A stretch of DNA of 64,000 nt, from positions 29,191,712-29,255,711 of the forward strand of contig NC_030679.2 of assembly GCF_000004195.4 (NCBI RefSeq), read 5' to 3'. The translations under genes and the position numbers were made by a program. The notes below the pieces were generated by a model. The model saw only the letters and a program-made list of their open reading frames with translations, ran no database searches and was not told the origin of the DNA. The stretch comes from Xenopus tropicalis. Taxonomy: Eukaryota > Chordata > Amphibia > Anura > Pipidae. Positions 18,508 to 30,806 of the stretch are shown here, piece by piece. Each line of letters opens with the position of its first letter. The first letter of the stretch is position 1.

Positions 18508-19360
18508 AATATGGTGATAAGCAGATTTTTTTTGGCAGGCATGGATTTGCAGCAAATTTCTGCATTTTGTCATTGGCTAATGGTTTTGCGAAACTTCAGT
18601 TAAAATTTCCAACGGAAAAATTGGTCGCATTAAAATAGGCACAGTCACGACAACATAGGGGCTGATTTACTAACCCACGAATCCGACCCGAATTGGAAAA
18701 GTTCCGACTTGAAAACGAACATTTTGCGACTTTTTCGTATTTGTTGCGATTTTTTCGGAGTCTTTACGAATTTTTCGTTACCAATACGATTTTTGCGTAA
18801 AAACGCGAGTTTTTCGTAGCCATTACGAAAGTTGCGTAAAAAGTTGCGCTTTTTTCGTAGCGTTAAAACTTACGCGAAAAGTTGCGCCTTTTTCGTAGCG
18901 TTAAAACTTAAAAGGTGCAAAGTTTCGCGTAAGTTTCAACGCTACGAAAAAAGCGCAACTTTTTGCGCAAGTTTTAACGCTACGAAAAATCGCCAGATTT
19001 TACGCAACTTTCGTAATGGCTACGAAAAACTCGCGTTTTTACGCAAAAATTGTATTGGTAACGAAAAATTCGTAAGGAAGCCGAAAAAATAGCAAAAAAT
19101 ACGAAAAAAATCGCAAAATACCGATCATTACGAAAAAAACGCAATCGGACTCATTTCGACCCGTTCGTGGGTTAGTAAATGTGCCCCATGGTCGTGGCCA
19201 TGTCAAAATGGGCGCAGTCGTGGAAAATGGGCGACAAACAAAGAGACGCGGGCGACAAAAAAGTTATGCGACCAATGCATTTCGCTGATTTTTTGTGCTA
19301 TGAGAATTTTCCTGTTTCGCAAATTTTTCGCCAAAGCGAAATGGGACATAATCGCTATTT
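18508..19360. mobile_element. Decayed TAGTGATGAGCGAA-type hAT MITE split by a foldback MITE
   Basis: GGTGATAAGCAGATTTTTTTTGGCAGGCATGG-like sequence at about 18513 and CGAAATGGGACATAATCGCT near 19340 are degraded hAT-family ends. The interior resumes at 19188 with GTCGTGGCCATGTC after the nested element (18658-19187). Confidence 0.65.
18658..19187. mobile_element. Long foldback MITE, GGGGCTGATTTACTAA family
   Basis: Ends GGGGCTGATTTACTAACCC and GGGTTAGTAAATGTGCCCC. Almost the whole 530 bp is a near-perfect palindrome: TACGAAAGTTGCGTAAAA near 18825 is answered by TTTTACGCAACTTTCGTA near 19000, with the centre near 18920. The frame at 18832-19092 is a by-product. Confidence 0.8.
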
Positions 19361-19544
19361 AAGAGTTATTTATAACATATAATATCATTTCCAATGCAAA
19401 TTAAAATTCACATATACTTTGTACAGTATATATGTTTCTGAATCAATACAGTGAAAATGAAAGTACCCTATGTTGCAGATTGCAGGTATCTCATTCTCTG
19501 GTCCCTGGGCCAATATTTGGGCAATACAGTGTAAAACATGTATG

Positions 19545-19610
19545 TATGTATAACTTTATTCATAAAGCGCCACAAGGATACACAGCGCTGTGCAATCTTA
19601 CCATGTTATA
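19545..19610 (-). mobile_element. L2-type LINE 3' tail fragment
   Basis: CTTTATTCATAAAGCGCC...CAGCGCTGTGCAA is the reverse complement of a 3' end type common in vertebrate L2 LINEs (GCGCTG...GGCGCTTTATAAATAAA). It is too short for subfamily placement. Confidence 0.5.
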
Positions 19611-19620
19611 ATAGATAAAT

Positions 19621-19625
<5 letters not shown>

Positions 19626-19677
<52 letters not shown>
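19626..19677. repeat. (TA)n microsatellite
   Basis: About 26 consecutive TA units. Confidence 0.95.
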
Positions 19678-19682
<5 letters not shown>

Positions 19683-19947
19683 CACAGGGAGTGCCATGTG
19701 GTATGAGACACAGTAGGAAAGAGGTCCCTGCCCCATAGATTTGGAACAGTGGCTTTATATAATACAGCACCACCAAGATCTCATTTTCATGAGACTCTTT
19801 GTGACAGTAGTTTGTTCCTTATAAACAGTACCAATGTGTGTTGCTCATAAAAAGTTAATAGCAGTTTTAAATTAGCATTTATTTAAAAAACTATCCAAAT
19901 CCTTTGTTCAACATGCACTATGTATCTGGAAATCGGGTAGAGGTGAT

Positions 19948-20096
19948 AGAGCTCAGTGCTGCTCAACAATGGTGCTGAGCACTATTAGCCTGTTGGGCAG
20001 CACTGAGCTCTATCAGCCTGTTGGGCAGCACTGAGCTCTATCAGCCTGTTGGGCAGCACTGGGCTCTATCAGCCTTTTGGGCAGCTCTGAGTTCTA
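19948..20096. repeat. 28-bp tandem repeat with an inverted partial copy
   Basis: The unit TATCAGCCTGTTGGGCAGCA... begins at 19983, 20011, 20039 and 20067 (28-bp period, last copy diverged). GAGCTCAGTGCTGC at 19951 is the reverse complement of the unit's end, so the array can form hairpins. Confidence 0.8.
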
Positions 20097-22640
20097 TGAA
20101 CTGCTTAAAGAAGTTGAACACATTCAGCTGAATTGACACAGGTCCATTGGTTAAGCAAGTAATATACTGGAAAAAAAACAGATTTTTTATTTTAATACAA
20201 TGGCATAATAGTGCCATATTCCAAGGAAAAAAAACCTACTGCCAAGGAATGATGAGTTTATTCTATTTACAATAAACATGACACAAGCTCAGACTCAGGT
20301 CCTTTAAACTGATTGATTCAGGCCTTAGCAGTCACCAATTTATTTCATTAAATTATGTGATAAATGCTTATAGCTTCAATCCGTATGGTATTTACCTAAA
20401 TTCTCACAGCACGTTTTAATGGAATTGTTATGCACATTATGCACAAACCTATCTGCTACCTGTTGTGTAAAGAAAATGGAGAACAGCAGATAAGCAAATG
20501 AACTTTACAATAAATAAATGAAATAATTGTGAGTTATGTAACGAAGAAGAGTGAGATAACACAGCGTGTTCATTGTAAAAAACAGTATATTCAGGTTTAT
20601 AGGCAGTTAGAACCCAACTGAGATCAAAAAAGGGCAGATCATAAGCAATCTAGCTTGCATGCAAGTATTTTATATTATTTCAACAAACTTTTTTCAACTA
20701 ACCCTTTGTATCTGACAAAAAATATTAAGGGAAGTGCTTTGTTGAAATCTGAGACCATTGAATAAATCCCTGATCCTGATTGGCTTTTGCACCTTTTGAA
20801 GCAGATTGTGAAAAATAATGCTTGCTCACAACTAAGGGATATACATGTAATTATAAAATCTCAAAACAGAATATATAAAGCTGTATAATGATTTTATGTG
20901 AATGTGTGGTTCTATTCTATTCTATTTTTCTACCCTATTCTTTCTACCTGATTTCTACCCCTTTTCTATACTATTGATATGGTTTTATACTATTTAGAAT
21001 GGTTTTATTGGTTGTTAGTTTGGCATATAAAAAATGCTTATTTTAAATGTATATGCTCCATTAGGTAATGAGTAGGGTGTCTTCTTAATATACTTGCTGC
21101 TGTTAAGAACCAGGAGATACATATTACAATACTATTAAAGTGAAAGGTCAACTTTATTTCTTCGTGTAGAATTCGAACAAAATGGGGAGCACACCAGAAC
21201 AATTCTTTAGGATACCTTGGTGCCAGAGCGGGGTTATCAAATAGCATACTATTTATATGCTATATATATATATAGCGGTGTGTGTTATTCATCATTCCCT
21301 GCACCAGAGGAGCTTATAATCTAAAGTCCCTATTATATTCACACATACTATGGCCAATTTAGTTGGAAGCCAATTAACCTGCCCCCAACCTAACACCCCC
21401 CCCCCCCCCCCAGTGCTGCAAGGCAGAAGAGCTACTCACTGAGCCATCATACTGCCCGTAGTAAAATTATCTACTCCTACTAAAGGCCAGTAATTTAACA
21501 AAACTCTATGCTTATGCCTCTTTTTTTACCCCTCCCCTTTCTCTCTAATTATGTATGTATATCTTTATTTAATTATCTTTAATTAATCAATTTGCATCAT
21601 GTTATATAATAGTTATATTAGCTAAAGACAACATCACTATGAAGCAAGATTATTCTGCACCTCTTAAATAAAGAGGTCACCTTAACTGGAATGTACAAAA
21701 GCCGCCTGTATTTATATACACATCTCCCTGATTCACTGAGCTGCCGGCTGATTTCCATCTTACACCACCAAAAACTGCTGAATTTGAACTCTTGCTCAGG
21801 ATTGGAGTTTCCGTCGCGAGGGCATAACTCTGAGATAATGTTTGAAAAAGGTGACAAGGATACACATAGAACAAAATGTACATTTTGAGTAATTGTCACG
21901 GGCCGCACTTCATCCTTTTTACTATCTCCCAGTGACATTCAGAGAACATCACCATAACCATGCCATGTCCTTGTAAGGGCTGACCTCTGTACAGTGCTGA
22001 GTATAAGAGCAGAACTTTCCTTTCTTATTCATTGATGTAAGGGTAGAAAACAAGGTGCTGTGATCTCCAGTAGAGAAACCTGCCACTGCATAGCACAGAA
22101 AACAACATTGTGTGTATGAGTTCTGCATCGAATATTAAACTGCATATTTATATTGGTACACTAGGAGAATATATAATTCTACATTTCGCAGCATTTTGAC
22201 CTGGATAGGAACGAAGAGTTTCAGTTCAGTCTCTGACTGCATTAATGTTGTCAACTGTTGTTTATACTGTTACCCTGTGTTGTTTTCTCTGTTGCTGATT
22301 GCCCTGTGCTAGAAGCTTCAGACAAATAACGGAATGTAATAAAAGTCACACAAATAAATTTGCACAAATAAGAAAAAAAATTCACATTCTGCAATGTAAT
22401 ATTGTTCATTAGACTATTATTGCACTGCAAATTTTAATTGCGCATTGCAAACTTTTTAGATATGCTTGAAGGTGGCGTAATCATTTGGAGCAAATGTAAC
22501 TTTTCATTAAGAAGAAGATTTATTACATATACTGCACACTGTCGCAAACAATAACATCTGCAAACTTTCTTCCACTGTCGGAAGTAGTCGCTAAACAATT
22601 TAGCAAAGTCCAAAGATCCAACTGCTGTACAAATAAATAT
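20097..22640. other. No gene seen; includes a poly(C) run
   Basis: Mostly AT-rich unique-looking sequence. A run of about 18 C lies near 21391-21410 and a short TA run near 21262. Frames at 21618-21938 have no recognisable motif. Confidence 0.5.
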
Positions 22641-23185
22641 TAATGAACAAATGTATTTGGCAGGCATGGATTTCGCTATTGGCAAAATATTTCGTAACAT
22701 TTTGTGGTCACTAGTGATGAGCGAATTTTTTCGCCAGGCATGGATTCGCAGCTAATTTCTGCATTTCGGCATTGGCGAATTGCTTCGCGAAACTTCCGTG
22801 AAAATTCAGCGCACGGAATTTATTTTGTTCCGCGTCAAAATAAGGGCACGGTCGTGTAAAAATGGGCGCGGTCGTGGCAAAAATAGCCCAGGTGACAAAA
22901 AAATAGCCGCAGCGACAAAAAAATAGCCACAGGTGACAAAAAAATCACGTGACAAATGTGTTTTCAAATTTTTCGCTGTTTCGCGAATTTTCTTGCCCTT
23001 TCGCGGGACAGATTCGCTCATCACTAGTGGTCACTTAAATAAATTTGTGGTCACTTAAAAAAAGTTTGGTTGCATCAAAAAGGCTCCTCCTCAAAAAAGT
23101 CATGATACCCACATTTCACAAATTTTTCGCTGTTTCCAGAATTTTTGGGGAGAAGTGAAACAGGACAGATTTGCTCATCACTACA
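22641..23185. mobile_element. Older hAT-like MITE hosting a younger relative
   Basis: GTATTTGGCAGGCATGGATT (near 22650) and GGACAGATTTGCTCATCACTA (ending 23185) are diverged ends of the TAGTGATGAGCGAA family. A cleaner member is inserted at 22712-23026. Confidence 0.65.
22712..23026. mobile_element. hAT-like MITE, TAGTGATGAGCGAA family, copy inside a relative
   Basis: Ends TAGTGATGAGCGAATTTTTT and AGATTCGCTCATCACTA, exact 8-bp duplication GTGGTCAC (22704-22711, 23027-23034). Confidence 0.87.
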
Positions 23186-23753
23186 AATAACAATTACTAT
23201 ATAGCCAATGTTATCTAGACACATTGTTAGCCAAAAGTATCCCAACATCTAAAATGACATGTCCTTAGGTGGAACACTTACTGCTAATTTACAATTTGTC
23301 ACCAGAAGAAGTGTCAGGACAAGAACTGCTTGGAGAAAGTATGGGGATTTTATGGGTAAGCAGAGGTGGACAATTAACATCTACATGTGCAATGCCAAGC
23401 TTTGGCTGGGGATGTGTGTAATCTATAAATGGTGTTAAATGTAAATGTATCTTTTTGGCTGGTTGGTACCTTACTGTATCACAGGTCATTGTAATATATG
23501 AGTGGAATCTGTATGTTGTTTTAAATTGGTTTATTATTTAGTTTCCTTCTATGGTCAAAAAGTATTCTCGCTTTTTGCACCGACCGTATGTGTGTCTATA
23601 ACAGGGAAACATCTCTGTATGTATCTAGCCCATACATATATTTTTAATTATTTTTTACTCAATTTTTTAAATTTGTAATTAAATTCTATGATTACCACTT
23701 TTCTAAATGTGTGTTATTAGTTGACCCAGATGTGTAGATCTTCTTTTCCTGAT

Positions 23754-24158
23754 TAGAGATGGGCAAAAAGTTTGCCAGGCATGGATTCGTGGCAAATTTC
23801 CGCGTTTTGGCAGATTTTTTTCATGAAATGGGCAACGAAATTCCCCACGGGAAAATTTGCTGCGCATCCAAAACTTGACGACCAAGTCAAAAGAATTGTC
23901 TCGTGCTTCTAAAGAATTGTCTCGTGCTTCTAAAGAATTGTCTCGTGCATCTAGAGAATTGTCTAGTGCCAAAAAGAATTGCCTCTCTCATCAAAAGAAT
24001 TGTCTGCCGTGTCAAAAAGAAATGTTGCGCATCAAAAGAATTGTTGCCTGCGACAATTTTTATTTGACAAGCAACATTTTCGCCGTTTAACAAATCTTTT
24101 AAAAAAAAGATTCACAAATTTTGGGGCGAAGCAAAACGGGACAGATTCACTCATCACT
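23754..24158. mobile_element. hAT-like MITE with internal 20-21-bp tandem repeat
   Basis: Starts TAGAGATGGGCAAAAAG, ends ATTCACTCATCACTA. The flanks TTCCTGAT and TTTCTGAT match at 7 of 8. At about 23888-24040 the motif AAAGAATTGTCTCGTGCTTC recurs about five times with decay, generating overlapping frames with short peptide repeats on both strands. Confidence 0.75.
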
Positions 24159-24169
24159 ATTTCTGATCA

Positions 24170-25225
24170 GCCAAACATGGTCATGCAGGCTGCTTGTTTT
24201 TATGTTGCAAAAAAAACACCCCAAAAAGTATACAGTGTCCATAAAAAGAGTGTGAAACAATATCTTCTCTACAAATTTCAGTCACACCATTTTGTAGTTT
24301 TGTTTTTATTTTATTCACAAAATAACTCAAAATGACACATGACTAATTTATCAACCCAAAAAGAACGGAGTCCTTAGCCAGTGATGTATGTGCTTTACTT
24401 GTATGGCTCTGAGAATATCATTAAATCAACCATGGCTTCACAGTATTCCATTATGCAATGACAGTTCACTTTCAAGCAATCAGAACAATAAAACAGACAG
24501 AGGCAGCTCCATGACAATCTCAGTTGGGGCTCAGATTACGTTGCTTTAATGGAAGAGAAGTGATTATTCTCTGGTGGGATCTGTCCTGAGGGTCTCCTTA
24601 GTAAAAGAAAAAGTGAAAAAATAAACTCCTACATAAAAATAAACCTTCTCTATAAATGACTCAGTCATCACTTATTCCTCAGGAAAAGAAAAAGCTGAGA
24701 TAGCACAGCTCTGACCAAGCATTGTGTATTTCAGAGATCATCTATCATCCAGGAAAGACTTCCTCCTGGCTGCCCATGCAGCTGAATCACGTCTTATTCT
24801 TCTGCAAACCCTAGCAATATGGTACTGTCCATAGGCCTTTGGCAGTGTTATCTAAGCAAAGCTGTTACATGCAGACTCAATGTAAACTGAGGCAAACAAT
24901 GGATCATTGCTGGAAGATGTACATAATACAAATAACAGAATATGTCACAAAAAAATAAGGTGGAATAGCATTGAGGTTTGTATATATAATTTCATTTAAC
25001 TATCTTATAAAATAATGTATGCATTTTTTTTTATTTCCAAGAAATATTGTATATACACCCCAATATAAAACATACATTAATGAATTATTATACCAATTGA
25101 TGTAATGTAGAGGAAGGGGAGTTAACATTTTTTGAAAATGTGAAAAACACTTTTACGTAAGTGGATTAAAGGGGCAGTATACCCCCTTGCTTAACATAAG
25201 CGTGATGAATACAAATTTTACTGAA
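24170..25225. other. No gene seen
   Basis: AT-rich sequence without a recognised element or coding region. Confidence 0.5.
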
Positions 25226-25330
25226 TAGTGATGAGCGAATCTGTCCTCGCTTCGCCATAAAATTCACAAAACGGCAAGAAAATTCACGAAACGCATTTGT
25301 TACTCGATTTTTTGTGCCTTTTTTGTAGGG
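25226..25330. mobile_element. Truncated TAGTGATGAGCGAA-type hAT MITE
   Basis: TAGTGATGAGCGAATCTGTC, then CTTCGCC and GAAACGGCAAGAAAATTC motifs match the left part of the family. The right end is missing. Confidence 0.65.
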
Positions 25331-26108
25331 AACCACAAGGTTCTCAAGCATCATCCAATACTTTGCAGGTTTCTTTATAACTGAAAAACCCCAAGAACTA
25401 CATGGTAAATATAGTTATATACTGATGTCATTTTGACGTTTCATTAATATAATTAAAAGCAAAAATCATGACCCTGTGTTAATTATTTTCACATAATGCT
25501 TCTTGCTGGCAAAAAAAAATGTCTCAGGACAGGATGTATCTTAATATAGCATTAATTAACATATAAATCTAAAAAAAAAAAATCTGGAATTATTGAAAAT
25601 GAGCAAAAAAACTGCAGAGAATGTTCTAACTAAGGATGGCCTTACATGATCAAATGGGCAAATTAACCATAGTGCTTAGCCCTCGGGGCATATAGGGCAT
25701 GTCATTGGGCCCCTAAAACCACTAATCCGGCAATCCTGGTGGCCTGTTTTATGGTCTCCATTTGGCCTGCTTGCTGTTGTTGCTGATGGTTGGAACGTAG
25801 AAAAAAACAATGAAAATCCTATTGTTCCATTCATTCTACAAATTGAATTGTTAAGAAATACTCAAAAAATAAAATAGCTTGAATGTTTAAACCTGTTGAA
25901 ACCATTGGCTTCTATAGAAGTTCCCCAGGTTTTAGTTGCCAAATGTTTTCATTTAAACTTCAGTTGATAAATAAAATTTGAGTTCAGAAGACTTGAATTT
26001 AAAAATATTTCTAGACATTGAGGTTTTATTTGCTATGATTTTCTTCTAATTGCAAGAAAAAAAAAACGTCAAAAATGTTGATACATTTCTCCCATAGTGT
26101 AGTACATA

Positions 26109-26701
26109 ATATAATTAATCCTTACTGGGTGCAAAATAATCCTATTGGGTTTAATTAAAGTTTTGTTGATTTTTTAGTAGACTTAGGGGCACATTTACTA
26201 ATCCACGAACGTCCGAAAAGCGTCCGAATGCGTTTTTTTTCGTAATGATCAGTATTTTGCGACTTTTTCGCAAATTGACAAAAATTTTTTGAGCGAAAGT
26301 CGTAATGGCTATGCAAAAGTCGCGACAATTCACGAAAGTCATAATGGCTATGCAAAAGTCGCGACAATTCACGAAAGTCATAATGGCTATGCAAAAGTCG
26401 CGACAATTCACGAAAGTCATAATGGCTATGCAAAAGTCGCGACAATTCACAAAAGTCATAATGGGTATGAAAAAGTCGCGACAATTTGCGCAAGTCGTAA
26501 CGGCTACGAAAAAGTCGCGACGGTGACGAAAAAATCGAAAAAAAATATGGAAAAGTCGCAAAATGTTCGTTTCCAATCCAATTTTTTCCCATTCGGGATT
26601 CGGATTCGTGGATTAGCAAATCAGCCCCTTAAGGTATGAAGATCCAAATTATGGAAATACCCCTTATTCGGAATAAACTTGGTCCCGTGCCAATATACCT
26701 G
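26109..26701. mobile_element. CAGGTATGGGA-type element fragment split by a Harbinger-like MITE
   Basis: TAATCCTTACTGGGTGCAAA and TCCTATTGGGTTTAATTAA (left) and AAATTATGGAAATACCCC with CCAATATACCTG (right) are internal and end segments of the family that is complete at 41257-41573. Interrupted by 26186-26628. Confidence 0.7.
26186..26628. mobile_element. GGGGCACATTTACTAA-type MITE, copy with 39-bp tandem repeat
   Basis: Ends GGGGCACATTTACTAATCC and GGATTAGCAAATCAGCCCC, with 3-bp duplication TTA (26183-26185, 26629-26631). Inside, TAATGGCTATGCAAAAGTCG recurs every 39 bp about five times (about 26300-26490). Since 39 is divisible by three, both strands show frames with 13-residue repeats; these are not genes. 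Confidence 0.82.
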
Positions 26702-26984
26702 GATATTTATTAGGTTATGGTTAAAATTAGACTATTTTCGTGCAGTATTTGACACAATGCATGCTAATTAACGCAGCGTGCTACTTATCGCGCACACGCC
26801 ATATTAGCCATACACAGCATTACATTAGTAAAACTACTTTTTTTTTAAATGACCATTTCCCTGCAAACTGGAGGCTGCATCACTCTAGGGCCAACACAGA
26901 CTTAAATAAATCCCACTGCAAAGTCCATATTGTGTTGCCAACAGCTCATGAACTGTACTTTTTTATAATTACCGCCTGCCCCAA

Positions 26985-27243
26985 GTAGGTGTTAATTTTC
27001 ACACAGACTAATGCGATATTTAGCGCATCTAAGTGTTTGTGAATTATGCGTTAGTATTATTTCTGCGCGAGAATTAACGCAATGCGGTAAAATTAACGCA
27101 TGCTGTTCCGTGCTATTTAACGCATGTGATATGCGACTTAACGCATGCGATAATACTTTAGTGAATCACACGTTTTTTTGCTCATCAATTTTAACGCAAA
27201 AAAGCATGCGATAAGTGTTATCACACTTTAGTGAATCAACCCT
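26985..27243. mobile_element. TAACGCATGCGATAA-type MITE fragment
   Basis: AATTAACGCATGC, TTAACGCATGTGATATGCG and GCATGCGATAAGTG recur in alternating orientation, and the segment ends ACTTTAGTGAATCAACCC. I infer a decayed MITE from the palindromic motifs; a clean left end is not visible. Confidence 0.5.
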
Positions 27244-28647
27244 CCTGTGTTTCTTTTGACAGAGGACTCAGTGCAGCATTACTGTAAGTGAAATATCCAT
27301 AATGGTCCTAAGCATGAAGTGAGCACCGTCGGATTTTGACTCGCCTTTCTCCCAACCTTAACCGTTTTAAAATGGCAGCAGAACATTTATTAACAACAAT
27401 CAAAGTTTTAATTTAAAACATATCATAAATAACAAATGAGAAATATAAATAAATACAAAATATCTCATGAACACAAAACAAATGTTTGTATAACAAACAA
27501 CCAACTTTGAATAAACATACACAATAACAAGCCAAATAACTGCGCAGCGCAACTGGCGCTGCCAGCTGCCCTTCCAGCCCGGAACCCCCTACCCAACAAA
27601 ACTCACCTCCTGATCCACTTACTTACCCCTGAGGTTCCAGGCATGCCAGCCCCAAACAATTATCAAACTCCCTTCCTAACCCAACCATTGTTTTCCCCCA
27701 ACTCAATCACCCCGCCAACACCATTCATTGCCTCCACCTCTATAGGGAGGGAGGGTGGGCTTTTTACTATGCTGCCTAAAATGGATGAGGAGCGGGAACG
27801 GTTCCAATTATTTATACCCCTAATACAAAGCAACCTATCACATAATAAATGGGAGTGGTTATGTCTGCCCTACGGCTACGCCATGCCCCTGCTTCCCTAC
27901 ATTTCCCTACGGGTCATTGGGTTTCTTTCTGTATTGCTTTTAATAAAACTTTTTGTTGTTTTTGCTTTCTAATAATCTATATATGAACATTTACTAATCC
28001 TTTTTTTTTGGGGGGGGGGGGTTATAATTACCTCTGTATTAATAACCATAATTTCTTTTTGAAACCACTGCATTATAAGGCCTTTACATTAGTGCACATG
28101 CTGTTAGGAATAAAGAGTGTTACTAAACAAGGAAGTAATAAGGCAATGGGCCAACTTGAGTTGTGTGTGTGTGTGTGAGTGTGTGGTATGTCACTAGTGC
28201 ATTGGCTGAGAACAGTTAACAGTGGCTGCATACATTCATTTACATAAACGTGTCTCTGAAGATTAAGAGTTGATGAAATATTTAATAATGATGTGTTTGA
28301 TTGGGATTAATGGGAAGGAAGTAATGGGAATTAGATGCAATTGAATTAGCAAATATCATTAAGATCACCAAGGAAGCTTAGTGACATCACACAGCTTTTG
28401 ATCAGTGGAGACTGGTAGCAGAATTGCAGAATTTTGACAATAATTCTAAATGTTTTTTAGCTGTCTCTGCTTAAAAATGAATGGTGTGGCCTATGAGATG
28501 CAGCAGATGCTTGTATAATTTCTAGTCCAAAAGATGAAATATAACATTTGATATTAAATTATAAGAATAGATTTGTTATTTTTTTTCTCAAAATGAAAAT
28601 AAGAAATAAATAATGTTATGGGTCTACTAAATCAATATATTCTAGTA
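27244..28647. other. No gene seen
   Basis: A C-rich segment at 27540-27740 looks repeat-derived but I cannot name it. A (GT)n run lies at 28163-28185. The frame at 27643-27972 is low-complexity and unsupported. Confidence 0.45.
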
Positions 28648-28850
28648 CAGGTATGGGACACATTATCCATAATGTTTGGGACCTGGGGTTTTCTGGATAA
28701 AGGGGTCTTTCTGTAATTTGGATCTCCTACCTTAAGTCTGCTAATTAAATTATTTAAACAGTAATTAAACCCAATAGGATTGTGTAGGCTCCAGTAAGGA
28801 TTAATTATATCCTTAATTATATCTATTATTACAGAGAAAAATGAAATCAT
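28648..28850 (-). mobile_element. CAGGTATGGGA-type element, truncated
   Basis: Starts CAGGTATGGGACACATTATCC and continues through GGGTTTTCTGGATAAAGGGG and CCCAATAGGATTG, then ends near 28850. The orientation is opposite to the copy at 41257. Confidence 0.75.
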
Positions 28851-29126
28851 TTTTAAAATGTGAATTATTTGATTTCCATTTTTTTTTTTGTATATTCTTT
28901 ATTTTCAGTTTTATATGCAGACAGTACAATATCAAAGCCGGGAAACTTTCTACAATAGGCATATTGAACACTTCATGTGTCAGAGTAAGTCAGACAAGTT
29001 TAGATTGTTTACAACCATACAGAATAAAATAACGATTTTTGTGTCGTTCTACTTTACCAAAGCTACTATTTGATTTCCATTTTAAACATGCACAATAGAT
29101 AGGTTTCATGGTATTTAACAGTCTAT

Positions 29127-30806
29127 GGGGCACATTTACTAATCCACAAACGTCCGAAAAGCGTCCGAATGCGTTTTTTTCATAATGATTGGTATTTTGC
29201 GATTTTTTCGTAAAATGTCGCAACTTTTTCATAGCCGTTAGTACTTTTTCGCAAATTGTCGCAACTTTTTCGTAGCTTTATGACTTAGTTACATAGTTAC
29301 ATAGTTACATAGGGTTGAAAAAAGACCATTGTCCATCAAGTTCAACCCATCCGAGTAAACCCAGCACACAAAATATACTAACCAATCTATACACTCACAT
29401 ACATAAACTATATATATACAACCAGTAATACTAACTGTAGATATTAGTATCACAATAGCCTTGGATATTCTGCTTGTTCAAAAACTCATCCAGGCCCCTC
29501 TTAAAGGCATTAACAGAGTCTGCCATTACCACATCACTAGGAAGGGCATTCCACAGCCTCACTGCCCTCACCGTGAAAAACCACCTACGCTGCTTCAAAT
29601 GGAAGCTCTGTTCCTCTAATCTATAGGGGTGACCTCTGGTGCGCTGATTGTTTTTATGGGAAAAAAGAACATCCCCCAACTGCCTATAATCCCCTCTAAT
29701 GTACTTGTACAGAGTAATCATGTCCCCTCGCAAGCACCTCTTTTCCAGAGAAAACATCCCATCCCCTTTACCAGTTTAGTTGCAGTCTCTGCACTCTCTC
29801 CAGCTCATTAATATCCTTCTTAAGGACTGGAGCCCAAAACTGCACCGCATACTCAAGGTGAGGCCTTACCAGGGACCTATAAAGAGGCAAAATTATGTTC
29901 TCATCCCTTGAGTCAATGCCCTTTTTTATACAAGACAGCACTTTATTTGCTGTAGTAGCCACAGAATGACACTGCCTGGAATGGACAACTTGTGATCTAC
30001 AAAAACCCCTAGATCCTTCTCCATTAAGGATGCCCCCAACACACTACCATTCAGTAGATAGTTTGCGTTTATATTATTTCTACCAAAGTGCATAACTTTG
30101 CTCTTATCAACATTGAACCTCATTTTCCAGTTTGCTGCCCAGTTTTCCAATTTTGTCAAATCGCTCTGCAAAGCGGCAGCATCCTGCATGGAACTTATAG
30201 TTTTGCACAATTTAGTGTCATCAGCAAAAATAGAAACAGTACTCTCTATGCCCCCCCTCCAGGTCATTAATAAACAAGTTAAAAAGCAAAGGACCAAGGA
30301 CTGACCCCTGCGGTACTCCACAAACCACACTGGCCCAATTAGAAAATGTTCCATTTACCACCACTCTTTGTACTCTATCCTTCAGCCAGTTCTCTTGCGC
30401 GAATTGTCGCAACATTTTCGTAGCCGTCGCGCCGAGAATGAAAGTTTCGGATTCATTCAAGCTTCAGTATCGTGACTTTCCTTGGGCCAGGTTGGAGTTG
30501 CAGAGTGCCATTTAGTCCTATGGGAGGCTTCCAAAATCATGCAAAGTCTGAAAGTTTTGCCCGCCGTTTAAGAGCGCTCAATACGAAAAAGTCGCGACAA
30601 TATACGAGCAAATCGCAATGGCTTCAAAAAAGTCTCGACAATTTGCGGAAGTCGTAACGGCTACTAAAAAGTCGTGACAATTTACGAAAAAGTCGTAACG
30701 GCAGCGAAAAAAAAACGCAAAAAATACGAAAAAGTCTCAAAATGTTCGTTTCCAATCCGAATTTTTCCCATTTGGATTCGAATTCGTGGATTAGTAAATC
30801 AGCCCC
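29127..30806. mobile_element. GGGGCACATTTACTAA-type MITE split by a CR1 insertion
   Basis: Ends GGGGCACATTTACTAATCC and GGATTAGTAAATCAGCCCC. TAT flanks both sides (29124-29126, 30807-30809). CGAAAAA/TTTTTCG-rich arms lie at 29150-29286 and 30395-30806. Confidence 0.8.
29287..30394 (-). pseudogene. 5'-truncated CR1 LINE copy, RT C-terminal half, antisense
   Basis: On the minus strand this matches the full-length element from about 7480 ([15 protein letters not shown]) through [17 protein letters not shown] and LVRPHLEYA to the 3' UTR hairpin and TATGTAAC tail. By eye it is very similar to the 3402-8633 copy. The frame is broken near 30250 (GCCCCCCCTCC replaces the base order around the motif preceding FADD), near 29965 and near 29770. 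A typical short 5'-truncated insertion, presumably made in trans by a full-length relative. Confidence 0.88.

Noticed and set aside
18832..19092. 86-residue lysine/arginine-rich frame
   Set aside because: Lies in a palindromic MITE made of CGAAAAA-type motifs.
19983..20096. 28-bp repeat as a CRISPR-like array
   Set aside because: Units are contiguous with no spacers; this is a short minisatellite.
21391..21412. Long poly(C) run as a functional element
   Set aside because: Homopolymer at low surrounding complexity; could be a mononucleotide repeat or consensus error.
26151..26639. 141-154-residue repeat proteins on both strands
   Set aside because: Produced by a 39-bp tandem inside a MITE; both strands are open because the unit is a multiple of three.
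27643..27972. 109-residue frame in a C-rich segment
   Set aside because: No recognisable domain; the segment looks repeat-derived.
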